This document shows positions 1-7,230 of a stretch of DNA of 45,776 nucleotides, one piece after another; positions within the stretch are counted from its first letter, which is position 1, and each line of letters starts with the position of its first letter. The notes beneath the pieces were generated by a model, which saw nothing but the letters and a program-made list of their open reading frames with translations, searched no databases and was not told the origin of the DNA. The translations under genes and the position numbers were made by a program. This stretch comes from a virus. Location of the stretch: the IMG/VR virus record IMGVR_UViG_3300027743_000041, positions 1-45,776 of that record. One strand, given 5' to 3'.

Positions 1-139
1 GTTATAGAATCTGTTATCTCATCTTCGGAAAGATCTGTAAACTGAACTGAATATTTTGCCATTAATCGCTTTGCTTGATCCATTGCAAGCTTGGCTTCAT
101 GTTCATTTGGAGAAGTTGTTAGTTCAAGAAGTTTCTTAA
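1..139. repeat. Terminal direct repeat, left copy (contig circularity)
   Basis: These bases recur at 45638-45776. The match is exact for 126 bases (14-139) and for bases 1-12, with one mismatch at base 13 (G here, T at 45650). The same gene reads through both copies, so the repeat most likely marks a circular or circularly permuted genome written as a line, not two genes. The mismatch changes Thr to Lys in the DUF2786 protein and is either a population variant or an assembly error. Confidence 0.9.
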
Positions 140-182
140 TCTTATCGACTATTGCTTCTGGGACACTCTTTGAGTTATTCAT
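1..182 (-). CDS. DUF2786-domain protein, N-terminal part (continues at 45637 across the junction)
   Basis: The start ATG is at 182-180, four bases after a GGAGG ribosome site that lies in a small hairpin (AGGCC-GGA-GGCCT). The visible 60 residues carry the DUF2786 signature: KIKKLLEL, then SPNEHEAKLA and a run ending in RLMAKY. The frame is open at base 1 and continues at 45637, giving a full product of about 243 residues. DUF2786 proteins are common in phages and have no settled function. The gene lies downstream of the 65-residue membrane/coiled-coil gene's neighbour in the same leftward operon and upstream of a small membrane protein gene. Confidence 0.8.
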   Translation of the reverse strand, partial: MNNSKSVPEAIVDKIKKLLELTTSPNEHEAKLAMDQAKRLMAKYSVQFTDLSEDEITDSI

Positions 183-196
183 TAGGCCTCCGGCCT
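183..196 (-). promoter_or_regulatory. SD-bearing mini-hairpin before the DUF2786 gene
   Basis: On the minus strand the bases read AGGCC-GGA-GGCCT-A-ATG. The five-base arms pair and the SD GGAGG spans loop and right arm. The core GGCCGGAGGCCT is identical to the one before the fibre gene starting at 27555, although the two genes are unrelated. Confidence 0.55.
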
Positions 197-215
197 CATT
201 TTATCACTAAACTGA

Positions 216-380
216 TTATATAAAGAAAATCCCTAACAGGATTGAGACATTCCTGTCTGTCCATAAATCAATGATTATATCGAAAGCTTTTTCAAATGTT
301 CTTCCAAATACAATCTCAAAGATAAATCCTAGGATATATCCAACAACTATTAAACTTATAAGCTGTGCAAGAAAATACAT
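216..380 (-). CDS. Small membrane protein, 54 aa
   Basis: The ORF reads ATG at 380 to TAA at 216, below the usual length cutoff. It has an AAAGGA ribosome site about ten bases upstream. The protein starts with a hydrophobic stretch (about residues 3-24), has a polar middle containing FGRTFEKAF and WTDRN, and ends in a short hydrophobic segment ILLGIFFI. One or two membrane passes are likely. It lies between the 63-residue gene and the DUF2786 gene in the same direction with short gaps. No family was recognised. Confidence 0.55.
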   Translation of the reverse strand: MYFLAQLISLIVVGYILGFIFEIVFGRTFEKAFDIIIDLWTDRNVSILLGIFFI

Positions 381-408
381 TTTTATTATTTCCTTTAGCC
401 CATGTGGG

Positions 409-600
409 CTATCTGTCTTTTCTAACTCTTCTTGTCAGAAGTACTGGATCTTCCGACGCATTAATCTTAGCTTTCTCTAATCTGTTTAGAATTCCTTTCA
501 GAATAATATCTTCAGAGAATTTAGCTTCTGATTCTGAGAGAACTTTTTTAATCGCGAGGCTGAGCTTAATATACTCAGCCTCATTTAGTTTTATAATCAT
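409..600 (-). CDS. Hypothetical protein, 63 aa
   Basis: The ORF starts at ATG 600 after an AAAGAG-type ribosome site and follows the helicase gene by only 23 bases, so it should share its transcript. The product is helical and charged, with a basic C-terminus ending in RRVRKDR. A GGCC-ACA-GGCC mini-hairpin lies just upstream of the ribosome site. No family was recognised; the basic tail would allow nucleic-acid contact but nothing proves it. Confidence 0.5.
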   Translation of the reverse strand: MIIKLNEAEYIKLSLAIKKVLSESEAKFSEDIILKGILNRLEKAKINASEDPVLLTRRVRKDR

Positions 601-623
601 GTTACTCTTTCAGGCCTGTGGCC

Positions 624-2663
624 CTACGACCCAGCATATTTCAATCTCTTAGCAACCACGCGCTTTGCTAATTCCATAATGAAATCTGGATCATAGTCGA
701 ACTCTTGATCAAGTGTTGACCCAACTATTTGTTTCTTCATTTCGATCATATCTTCAAACATTTCATCCAGAGTATCTTTCGCGTTGAGATAGTCAATGGT
801 TACTGAGTCTATTCCATCTACGAAATCTGTTTTAATACTTCCATCTGCATTCTTAACTATGCGATGGAATCGACCGCAAAATTGATCTTCTTTTGCCGGA
901 TTCCATTCTCTCTCCATTACAATTGCATTCTTACAGAATTGAATATTTAGACCTTGACCAGCACCTAGAATTGAAGCAATTAATACCCTACGACCCGGAG
1001 TCTTGAATTCTTCTAGCTTTTTCATCTTGACTAGGCCATCTTCATCTGAGATACAAATCGGATTATATTCAGCTAAACCTTTAGCTAACTTCTCCATTAC
1101 TAATTGATGATGAACTCCGATACAGATCTTATCTTCTGATTCCGTTGACTCTAGGAATTCATTTACTAATTGAATTGTCGGCTTAATCTTTTGGACACCG
1201 ATCATATGCCGTAACTTTGCAAGTAGACCAAGAAGTGACTGACTCAATCCGGCTTCTTCATTCTTCTTGTTTAGAACTTCTTGAATCTCATCAAGAATAT
1301 TATTGTAGCCTGTAACTAATATTCTCTCTTGATCGACCGCCACTTGATGCTTATTCAAGCGAAGCTCTGGTAATTTTAATCCCGCGTCCTTTTTAGTTCT
1401 CCGAATAACATAATCTTCAATCATTCGGAAGAATTTCGGGCGATACCAATCACTGAGTCCTAAAATCTTTCCGTTTGGTGCTTTGTCGCATCGCGACGCT
1501 AGGAAATCTTTGGATGGAATGTGAGAAGGTCTTAGAATATTTAGCGGTACAAAATATTCCATAACTCTATTCATAATCGGTGTTCCACTCAGGAATAGAA
1601 CATGAGGAATCTCTTTGCAGATTTGTTGTAGAGCATATGTCCGTTCTGCATCTTCATTCTTAAAGCTATGGCTTTCATCAACAATTACGAATTTAAAACC
1701 ATATTTCAGAATTGATTCAAGAACTTTAGGTTTCTGGAGAAGCGACATTGATATAATATGGTTATTGAATGCAGGACATAGCCCATATTTACCGCCGCCA
1801 TGAATAATTGGTTCATCATTTATTTCAGTGAACTTATCTGCTACCCACTCGTTAAATTCTGATTTCCAGTCATAAACTTTAGCCGCCTCACAAATCATTA
1901 GGCAAGGTGTTAATTCAGCATAATTATATCGAAGGGTCATTAATGCTTGAATTGTTTTTCCTAAACCCATTTCATCGCCAATCTGCGCGCGGTAGTTAGC
2001 ATTTTCTACAAATTCAACACCTTTTTGCTGGAATTCATACATCTTATTCCACTTTTCATCTCGTCCGCTTGGAACTGCGAGTTTATCAAGAAGTTGAGTA
2101 TGACCGCAAGAATAAGTTCTCATGATCTTAGTCAGAGATGGTAATACTCGTTCTGATTTGATTTCTGCAACTTTACCACAATATGGACATGTCTCTTCGA
2201 GACGTCTTTTTCTCTTGAGTTTAGATTCTTCTTTTTTTCTCTCTTCAACCGGAACTAAGTCTAAGATTAGCTTCTTATGTCCGTTCTTGCAATAGAAGAT
2301 TCCAGAAGATACTTGCTCCATTACTAAATTATCTTTATCGCAGATGAGAGTAGTTCTCTGTTGAGGTAGTTCTTGATTCTTCAGAGATTCATTCTCTCTA
2401 ATTGCGTTTGCATATGAACCGTCTAGGTTCCCATTCGCCTGAAGCTTTCCACAATCAGGACATACTTGATTTTTAATGTAGATTGGATTAGTTATGACTC
2501 TCCTATATTTATAACAGTTCATAATAAATGAACCTTGTCTGACTACAATATCATGATCTTTAAAATGACCTTGCACTTTGATTTCTCTCTTTAATCCTTT
2601 TAGTATTAAATTAGCTAGTAAATCTTTATTAGCTAATAATTTTTTGATCAGACGTTTTTTCAT
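624..2663 (-). CDS. SNF2-like superfamily 2 helicase/ATPase with N-terminal zinc-binding segments
   Basis: This 679-residue protein carries the SF2/SNF2 motifs in order: motif I GDEMGLGKT (about 229-237), motif II DESH (329-332), motif III LFLSGTP, motif V GAGQGLN and motif VI QFCGRFHRI near residue 605. Before the ATPase core are CxxC-type pairs (CPDC near 68, CPYC near 159 and a CGH near 186) that look like zinc ribbons. Proteins of this type translocate on duplex DNA and are common in phage replication modules. The start ATG overlaps the foot of a perfect CTTACC-GCAA-GGTAAG hairpin. The gene is third in the leftward early operon. The helicase class is sure; the exact role in replication or recombination is not. 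Confidence 0.9.
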   Translation of the reverse strand: MKKRLIKKLLANKDLLANLILKGLKREIKVQGHFKDHDIVVRQGSFIMNCYKYRRVITNPIYIKNQVCPDCGKLQANGNLDGSYANAIRENESLKNQELPQQRTTLICDKDNLVMEQVSSGIFYCKNGHKKLILDLVPVEERKKEESKLKRKRRLEETCPYCGKVAEIKSERVLPSLTKIMRTYSCGHTQLLDKLAVPSGRDEKWNKMYEFQQKGVEFVENANYRAQIGDEMGLGKTIQALMTLRYNYAELTPCLMICEAAKVYDWKSEFNEWVADKFTEINDEPIIHGGGKYGLCPAFNNHIISMSLLQKPKVLESILKYGFKFVIVDESHSFKNEDAERTYALQQICKEIPHVLFLSGTPIMNRVMEYFVPLNILRPSHIPSKDFLASRCDKAPNGKILGLSDWYRPKFFRMIEDYVIRRTKKDAGLKLPELRLNKHQVAVDQERILVTGYNNILDEIQEVLNKKNEEAGLSQSLLGLLAKLRHMIGVQKIKPTIQLVNEFLESTESEDKICIGVHHQLVMEKLAKGLAEYNPICISDEDGLVKMKKLEEFKTPGRRVLIASILGAGQGLNIQFCKNAIVMEREWNPAKEDQFCGRFHRIVKNADGSIKTDFVDGIDSVTIDYLNAKDTLDEMFEDMIEMKKQIVGSTLDQEFDYDPDFIMELAKRVVAKRLKYAGS

Positions 2664-2681
2664 ACCTTACCTTGCGGTAAG
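2664..2681 (-). promoter_or_regulatory. GNRA-loop hairpin at the helicase gene start
   Basis: The minus strand reads CTTACC-GCAA-GGTAAG followed by GT and the ATG. The six-base stem is perfect, the loop is a GCAA tetraloop, and the only purine-rich SD candidates (AAGG, TAAGG) lie in or beside the right arm. Folding would mask ribosome access. Confidence 0.5.
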
Positions 2682-2717
2682 ATTCACACAAGGATTTAAT
2701 CTTTGTCGTCATACGAC

Positions 2718-3515
2718 TTATCTACATTCTCTCTTATATTCTTCCACTTTTGCTTGATTAGTGTTAGGATCAATACCTAAATTGTTCCGAAGAAACTTAA
2801 TCTCATTCGGAGTTAAATCTCTATTCCATTCATTTGGAATGAATTGCCAATTATCAGCGGGCTTTTTAGATTTAGAAGTTTTAGCTTCTTTTGCGGATTT
2901 ATCCGCTTTGCGGATCTTAATTTTCTTTTTCTCTTGCTTCTCATCGAATTGAGTAGTAATGTCAGAGAATTTTGCTTTAAATCCGGCGATATTTCTAGTA
3001 TGCGCTATTCGTCGACATTCGTCAGCATATTTCATTTGCCAGTCAACAAATTGAACGAATTCAATATCAGTTAGTTCTGATAGATCTTTTTTCGCCGCTT
3101 GCATAGCATCATTACAGTTAGCTATACGTTGAGCTAGTGATAATCTAATTGTCGGATCAATCTTTGATAGCAGTTTTGGGTCAGGGCCGTTAGCTATTGT
3201 ATTAACAGAATTAATTTTACCGTTCGTTCCTTTATCAATTCGCGGGAGATGATTTGAAGAGGTTAGCTCAATTAGCTTAGCATTGAGTTCTGGACCATTT
3301 AGAGCGATTCCATCTAAGTCAGTTACTGAAAAGCGATCGTCATCATAAAAGGTCAGGATGAGTATTCCATTTCCCGAATACTGATTATAAACCGCCGCTA
3401 ACCACTTGGTCTGATCTGACTCTTCGAACGGAAAGTGACCAGAAGGTGAGAAATCTTTAATCAATTTCTCTAATTGATATATTTGAGTTTTAGTTAATTT
3501 AAAGAGTTCACTCAT
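2718..3515 (-). CDS. Hypothetical protein, 265 aa, early operon
   Basis: The ORF starts at ATG 3515 after an AAAGAG ribosome site. The N-terminal half is mixed helix and strand. The middle is helical (about 120-190), followed by a lysine-rich linker (about 195-220) and a short C-terminal domain beginning NWQFIPNEWNRDLTPNEIKFL, which looks like a compact helical unit. The basic linker suggests nucleic-acid contact. It sits directly upstream of the SNF2-like helicase gene and may work with it, but that is only context. Confidence 0.7.
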   Translation of the reverse strand: MSELFKLTKTQIYQLEKLIKDFSPSGHFPFEESDQTKWLAAVYNQYSGNGILILTFYDDDRFSVTDLDGIALNGPELNAKLIELTSSNHLPRIDKGTNGKINSVNTIANGPDPKLLSKIDPTIRLSLAQRIANCNDAMQAAKKDLSELTDIEFVQFVDWQMKYADECRRIAHTRNIAGFKAKFSDITTQFDEKQEKKKIKIRKADKSAKEAKTSKSKKPADNWQFIPNEWNRDLTPNEIKFLRNNLGIDPNTNQAKVEEYKRECR

Positions 3516-3536
3516 ATTTTCTCTTTCAATTTTAAG

Positions 3537-3623
3537 TTAGTACTGGGCATAAATAAACATTAGTGCAAGTATGATCAGACTGAAGCTTAGGATTAGAGCG
3601 TAATATAAAATTTGTCTGATCAT
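3537..3623 (-). CDS. Possible 28-aa membrane peptide
   Basis: A short ORF (ATG 3623 to TAA 3537) fills the gap between two larger genes. Residues 5-24 form one continuous hydrophobic helix, and an AAAGG ribosome site lies about ten bases upstream. The 10-base arms ATGATCAGAC and GTCTGATCAT flank most of the ORF as a perfect inverted repeat, so the DNA could also be read as a structured spacer. Single-pass micropeptides are common in phage early regions. Confidence 0.4.
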   Translation of the reverse strand: MIRQILYYALILSFSLIILALMFIYAQY

Positions 3624-3641
3624 CTTTTTGGGCCTTTAATC

Positions 3642-4166
3642 CTATAAATTTCTAAGCTTGTCAATTTCTTTTAGCTTAAAATAAACCTTCTGTTTTGAAT
3701 ATCTCTTTTTTGCTTCTAGCAATCCAAGAAATTCTAAATCTTGTAGCATTTTGATCATATAGGTTAATTGAATTTGCATTGGTTCAATTTCTCTAAATGG
3801 ATCAATATTCTTTCCACGGAATTCAGAATATGCCTGAATATTCCGGCGAATAAATCGAGTCATTTCAAAGATCTCTTTATATTCTTCTGTCAAGAGATGC
3901 GGTATTTCATATTGGCCTAAAGTCACATCTTTTAGAGTTTTTTCTAATCTCTGACCAATTGAAAGTTCTTTATCTCTCCATGATGTTACGTAGCGAAGAA
4001 ATATATCTTCCCTTAGATCTTCTTTAGAGGTATTAAGTTTTTGCTTCGCTCTGAGTTTAAGTGCATTAGAAGCTTCTTGAATCAATTTCTCTTTTTCAAG
4101 TCTCTTTGCTTCAGCGCGTTGCGCTTGTTTTTCGAGGAAAGCTTGTGAATGTTTGATTAAGGGCAT
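3642..4166 (-). CDS. Hypothetical protein, 174 aa, possible winged-helix DNA-binding protein; first gene of the leftward arm
   Basis: This is the first large ORF after the leftward promoter at 4309-4337. Residues 8-50 form a strongly charged coiled coil (KQAQRAEAKRLEKEKL). The last 45 residues (LTYMIKMLQDLEFLGLLEAKKRYSKQKVYFKL) have the helix-then-wing pattern of a winged helix-turn-helix. A first-gene position and a DNA-binding tail would suit an early regulator, but no family is firmly recognised. The ribosome site is weak, and the leader from the promoter is about 135 bases. Confidence 0.65.
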   Translation of the reverse strand: MPLIKHSQAFLEKQAQRAEAKRLEKEKLIQEASNALKLRAKQKLNTSKEDLREDIFLRYVTSWRDKELSIGQRLEKTLKDVTLGQYEIPHLLTEEYKEIFEMTRFIRRNIQAYSEFRGKNIDPFREIEPMQIQLTYMIKMLQDLEFLGLLEAKKRYSKQKVYFKLKEIDKLRNL

Positions 4167-4308
4167 ATGATTCTATTCTGTTTTTATCTCCTGTTTCTGT
4201 CTTATGTTTTAATCCGAAGAATTGAATTAATTTGACAGTACCCCCAAACGCGGGAGGGGTGTCTAACCCTAGGTCACGGTTTGAGGTATGGTTTGGCACG
4301 CTAGATGT

Positions 4309-4337
4309 ATGATATAGGGTCGACTACGCATTGTCAA
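4309..4337 (-). promoter_or_regulatory. Leftward early promoter (sigma70 type)
   Basis: The minus strand reads TTGACA at 4337-4332, a 17-base spacer, and TATCAT at 4314-4309: a perfect -35 and a five-of-six -10. Transcription would begin near 4302 and serve the leftward replication arm starting at 4166. Confidence 0.8.
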
Positions 4338-5161
4338 GGGCTATTCCAGAGATCTTTTTGCTTTAGAAGCAATGACTTGATCAATTTTGGACTCGCAAGA
4401 GTCCCTCTGGTATTTGGACACCCGGTATGGACCCCTGAAAGGGAGTATATTGGTGTCTAGCTTACACTTTGATTCTGTGAGCAAGCATACGAAATGGACC
4501 CCTAAGTCGTTGATTCTAAAGGACTTAAGTCAAAAAGGGCAAAGTTAGTCAAATTTTATTAAAAATTATTAATTAATAATAGAATCAATGACTTACACCT
4601 GTCGATAGTCGACAGTAAGGAGGCTTCCAAGTGATCACTAACTTAGACCCTAATCTACCGGGTCGAAGGAATCCCTAGAGGGAGTTTCTAATTTTCTTAA
4701 GATTGAGCCTTTAGAATGTAGAAGAAAGACGAAAAAGTGATTGCAGGATCTACCGTTTCTTCCCCATTCAACCCTTCCGCCAGCGAGGAAAAGGGTTCTC
4801 CTAGTCTGTCTAGGATACCCTCAAAGAGGGGTACTATCGAAATGATTGTTAATTTTGCTTATGATTCAATTCTTCTAAATGATTCAAAAGAGAGAATTGA
4901 TTCAATTGTGAGGGGAGGCTTTGCCTCAGACGTGTCTCGGAACGAGACGATAGAGAGATAGCGGCTAAGGCCTGTCGATCGAATGGAGAGGCTTTTAGAG
5001 GGCTTCTAGGCCTATCCTAGAGAGCTATCCTATATAGGTCGCTAGGCAAGTCTGACAGCATGTGGACCGTGCCTAATGATTCATAAAAGTCTATTGAATC
5101 AATCACTTCTAATGATTGGTAAAGATCTTCAAAAAAATCTTTCGAGAGTCGAAGAAAAGTA
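4338..5161. other. Gene-free divergent control region rich in short hairpins
   Basis: No convincing gene was found here. The stretch holds many short perfect hairpins: GGACTC-GCAA-GAGTCC (4389-4404), CTGTCGA-TAG-TCGACAG (4599-4615), GAGGC-TTT-GCCTC (about 4915-4927), GTCTCG-GAA-CGAGAC (about 4938-4952) and TCTAGG-CCTAT-CCTAGA (about 5017-5033). The ten-mer ATGGACCCCT occurs twice (near 4427 and 4493). An AT-rich run lies near 4550-4580. The region separates the two early promoters and may carry structured leaders, small RNAs or replication signals. Confidence 0.6.
4599..4678 (+). promoter_or_regulatory. Hairpin, strong SD and possible 15-aa leader peptide
   Basis: A perfect seven-base stem (CTGTCGA-TAG-TCGACAG, 4599-4615) is followed at once by TAAGGAGG (4616-4623). 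Eight bases later comes GTG at 4631, which opens a 15-codon frame ending in TAG at 4676-4678. The spacing is ideal for translation, but no clear promoter is seen upstream and no gene follows for 590 bases. It could be a leader peptide, a decoy SD or chance. Confidence 0.35.
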
Positions 5162-5190
5162 TTGACAAGTCCGAAAGACTAAGTTAATGT
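5162..5190 (+). promoter_or_regulatory. Rightward early promoter (perfect -35)
   Basis: TTGACA at 5162-5167 is followed after 17 bases by TAATGT at 5185-5190. The -35 is perfect and the -10 is weak (three of six). It lies 80 bases before the gene at 5270, and transcription would start near 5197, at the base of a stem-loop. Confidence 0.6.
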
Positions 5191-5197
5191 AGAGATG

Positions 5198-5265
5198 CAG
5201 TCAGTCGTTGAAACGAGACTGTAGATCGAAAGATCAATCAAATAGAAAGCAGGTCTCGCAGAGAC
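5198..5265 (+). promoter_or_regulatory. Leader with three consecutive hairpins
   Basis: The short 5' leader holds three stems. The first pairs CAGTC with GACTG (5198-5221), with an inner TCGTT-GA-AACGA. The second is GATC-GAAA-GATC with a GNRA-type loop. The third is GTCTC-GCA-GAGAC (5253-5265), which lies between AGG (5251-5253) and the ATG at 5270. A 5' terminal stem-loop can stabilise an mRNA; the third stem brings a distant SD closer to the start. Confidence 0.5.
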
Positions 5266-5269
5266 AACA

Positions 5270-5989
5270 ATGGCTAGCACACTAATGACGCCGAAATCAA
5301 ACGGCAAGAAAGAGAAAAAAGTTATGGGAACAGTTACAGTTAATCCGACGCCTAAACTCGCGGAAGTTAAAACAGATGAAGCAAAAGCCGCTCAACTTGA
5401 TCCGAATAAGTTTGTAGGACGAGTCAGCAAGAAAGAGGACAATCCCTTCACAGGAACGAAGATTGTATATGAAGGCGAATATGCACTTGATCTCGCCTCA
5501 AAGTTTGAGGATCCAGAAAAAGGTTATGATGCTGCACTTGCAATGTGTGGTGGTAATCTGAAAGATCTACTCTTCTGGTTTGATCATGGTCGTAAAACGC
5601 AGGCTAGAACGCAAGCGACTTTAGATCTGGGACTCGAATTCACTTCGGATAAAGAAGATGAAGAGGAGAACAAAAAAGAAGTAGATGAACTTGATAACCT
5701 TTATCGGGCATTCTCGAATGCTTTGGATAACATGGTAACCAAAGATACTCCGAAAGAAAAGCGGAAGCGAGTCATTGATTTTATCTTAGGTGAGGACAAG
5801 TTCGAGCCAATCCGGAATAAGTTGAATAACATTCAAGATCCTGAACCGAAGTTCACATCTTTTGGCGCTAATGAATCAAAAGGCGAAGTTAAACTCAAGA
5901 AGCCGTCTGGAATCAAAGGCCGTCAGAAAACAGTAAAGACTGATGAATCTGGAACGGTGGTTGCAGAGACGGAGACAGAAGAGAGCTAA
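5270..5989 (+). CDS. Hypothetical acidic/basic protein, 239 aa; first rightward early gene
   Basis: The gene follows a strong -35 and a structured leader and ends just before a hairpin. The N-terminal 45 residues are lysine-rich and look disordered. A central part (about 65-125) is probably folded and includes the segment KDLLFWFDHGRKTQARTQ. An acidic stretch DKEDEEENKKEVDELD follows, then a helical segment and a lysine-rich tail ending in TETEES. Position, promoter and charge pattern suggest an abundant early protein, perhaps DNA- or host-protein-binding. No family was recognised. Confidence 0.75.
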   Translation: MASTLMTPKSNGKKEKKVMGTVTVNPTPKLAEVKTDEAKAAQLDPNKFVGRVSKKEDNPFTGTKIVYEGEYALDLASKFEDPEKGYDAALAMCGGNLKDLLFWFDHGRKTQARTQATLDLGLEFTSDKEDEEENKKEVDELDNLYRAFSNALDNMVTKDTPKEKRKRVIDFILGEDKFEPIRNKLNNIQDPEPKFTSFGANESKGEVKLKKPSGIKGRQKTVKTDESGTVVAETETEES

Positions 5990-6006
5990 ACTTTGAGATA
6001 AAGTCA

Positions 6007-6030
6007 AGGGGGTGTCGAAAGATACTCCCT
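6007..6030 (+). terminator. Hairpin after the first rightward gene
   Basis: AGGGGGTGTC pairs with GATACTCCCT across a GAAA tetraloop (ten pairs, two of them G-U). A moderately T-rich stretch follows. It lies 18 bases after the stop at 5989, so it is a weak terminator or an mRNA-stabilising stem. Confidence 0.5.
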
Positions 6031-6056
6031 ATTGCTTTGTTCAGGAGAAATGAAAA

Positions 6057-6185
6057 ATGAGAGTCATTAAGTTTGTAAAGTTCTTTCTTGACGACCCCCT
6101 GTTAATGTCGAGAGCAGATGAACTATCGGACGCTGAGATGGCAAAGCTAATCTGTAAGTTTCTGAGAGATACGTTTATAAAGTAA
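6057..6185 (+). CDS. Small protein, 42 aa
   Basis: ATG at 6057 lies nine bases after AGGAG (6043-6047), and the stop TAA is at 6183-6185. The product begins with a basic/hydrophobic helix (MRVIKFVKFFLDDPLLM) and has an amphipathic C-terminal helix with a DELSDAEMAKL segment. A terminator-like hairpin follows within 25 bases, supporting a real small transcription unit. Function unknown. Confidence 0.55.
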   Translation: MRVIKFVKFFLDDPLLMSRADELSDAEMAKLICKFLRDTFIK

Positions 6186-6209
6186 TCTCGAAAACAATCA
6201 TTCCGAAAG

Positions 6210-6239
6210 AAGCTACTCAAAAGGGTAGCTTTTTGTTTT
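6210..6239 (+). terminator. Rho-independent terminator
   Basis: AAGCTAC pairs with GTAGCTT across an eight-base loop and runs into TTTTTGTTTT. It ends the unit containing the 42-residue gene at 6057. Confidence 0.8.
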
Positions 6240-6261
6240 GGAGTCTGGTACAGTAGAAAAG

Positions 6262-6390
6262 ATGAACACACCTAACTTAAGTCTGACTCAAGAACTTGAT
6301 AATTGGATCTACGATCATCTGAACTACAATCCTTGGATTGTCGATCCAATGTATCCATATTGCCTAAGAGAGAACGAGGTCGCGGAGTAA
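6262..6390 (+). CDS. Small protein, 42 aa, translationally coupled to the next gene
   Basis: ATG at 6262 opens a frame ending in TAA at 6388-6390. That stop shares its last A with the ATG of the next gene (TAATG). The product is tryptophan/tyrosine-rich in the middle (NWIYDHLNYNPWIVDPMYPY). The coupling to a following coiled-coil gene is the main support. No family was recognised and the ribosome site is weak. Confidence 0.45.
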   Translation: MNTPNLSLTQELDNWIYDHLNYNPWIVDPMYPYCLRENEVAE

Positions 6391-6581
6391 TGAAATATCA
6401 TCTAGATGAATTGTATGGACTGACTGGCTCTATCAATCGCCTGTTAGATCGAAGAGAACGGAAGATCGCAGAGATTATTGAATTGGAAGCAAGGCTTAAT
6501 GATAAATGGAATGTCATCCGGTACATTGACGAGAAGATTGAATATGAGAAGAGTGAATATGATCGGGAGGATGGAAAGTAA
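6390..6581 (+). CDS. Small coiled-coil protein, 63 aa
   Basis: I chose the ATG at 6390 because it overlaps the previous stop as TAATG and has GGAG just upstream. A longer frame from 6303 would overlap the previous ORF fully. Residues about 10-55 form a heptad-rich charged coil (RLLDRRERKIAEIIELEARL). Two terminator-type hairpins follow. Function unknown. Confidence 0.55.
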   Translation: MKYHLDELYGLTGSINRLLDRRERKIAEIIELEARLNDKWNVIRYIDEKIEYEKSEYDREDGK

Positions 6582-6613
6582 AGGGTAGTACTTTTAATTT
6601 TTAGTTTTAATTA

Positions 6614-6640
6614 GGCGCAGTGAAAACTGCGCTTATTTTA
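6614..6640 (+). terminator. Rho-independent terminator
   Basis: GCGCAG (6615-6620) pairs with CTGCGC (6627-6632) across TGAAAA and is followed by TTATTTTA. It closes the first rightward unit. Confidence 0.8.
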
Positions 6641-6643
6641 TAA

Positions 6644-6672
6644 AAAATTACTTTGCCCTATAAAGTAATTTT
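6644..6672. terminator. AT-rich bidirectional hairpin
   Basis: AAAATTACTTT (6644-6654) and AAAGTAATTTT (6662-6672) form a perfect 11-base inverted repeat with a seven-base loop. A-runs and T-runs on each side would let it act in both directions. Confidence 0.6.
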
Positions 6673-7159
6673 CGATCATTCTCATTCCTGCCGACTGCCG
6701 ATCTAGCTGGTGTATAAATACTACAATTGTAGTAATTCAATTTTGACTCTCAACCGGCGGTCGCTAGATCATTTCCGAAATCACTCACAATTGACTCCAG
6801 TGCAATTGAATCATTCATTGCGTACTCTCCTACAGTCAAAATCTCCGATTGATCCTAGGGCTTTCTAGACACTAGTTAATATTTAGAGTTAACTATGATT
6901 AATACCCGTTTGCTGAAGCATAAACCGGGCTAGAATCAATCGGGAAAATGCTCCATGCGGTCATATCGACATAGGCCGGAGAATCGATTCTGAGCTATTT
7001 CGATAAATGTCGAAATAGTAAGTTCAGCTTAACTTATGCCACACCTATTTTAAGTTTTGCTAAACACTAAGACCTAGTGTACACTTCATCCCACTGTATT
7101 GATAGACTAATGATTTAACCTCGGCTGACCAGAGACCAAGAGATAGCTTATGATCTAGA

Positions 7160-7223
7160 GTTAACCCCGGTTAATACTTGTAATGTTAATGTAGGTTAAG
7201 CTCTTGAGTTAACTGCGGTTAAG
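7160..7223 (+). repeat. Three GTTAAY-N3-GGTTAAK palindromic repeats
   Basis: Three copies stand at about 24-base spacing: GTTAACCCCGGTTAAT (7160-7175), GTTAATGTAGGTTAAG (7185-7200) and GTTAACTGCGGTTAAG (7208-7223). A fourth, weaker copy, GTTAACTATGATTAAT, lies at 6888-6903. The arms TTAACC/GGTTAA are inverted, as expected for a dimeric protein site, and the regular spacing resembles iterons. Confidence 0.6.
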
Positions 7224-7230
7224 ATATAAT
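7204..7230 (+). promoter_or_regulatory. Possible promoter overlapping a palindromic repeat
   Basis: A perfect TATAAT (7225-7230) lies 15 bases after TTGAGT (7204-7209). The repeat GTTAACTGCGGTTAAG occupies the spacer. The spacer is short for sigma70, so the promoter is uncertain, but the overlap with the repeat is what an operator would look like. Confidence 0.4.

Noticed and set aside
4111-4299. 62-codon minus-strand GTG frame starting almost at the leftward promoter's start point
   Set aside because: It would be leaderless, overlaps the next gene by 56 bases and has an irregular composition.
4737-4961. 74-codon GTG frame in the control region
   Set aside because: It has no ribosome site, its composition is unlike the other genes, and it is built over several hairpins; chance opening is more likely.
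6713-6720. TATAAATA, the T4 late promoter consensus
   Set aside because: No T4-type sigma factor or co-activator gene is present, and it lies inside an AT-rich palindrome; probably chance.
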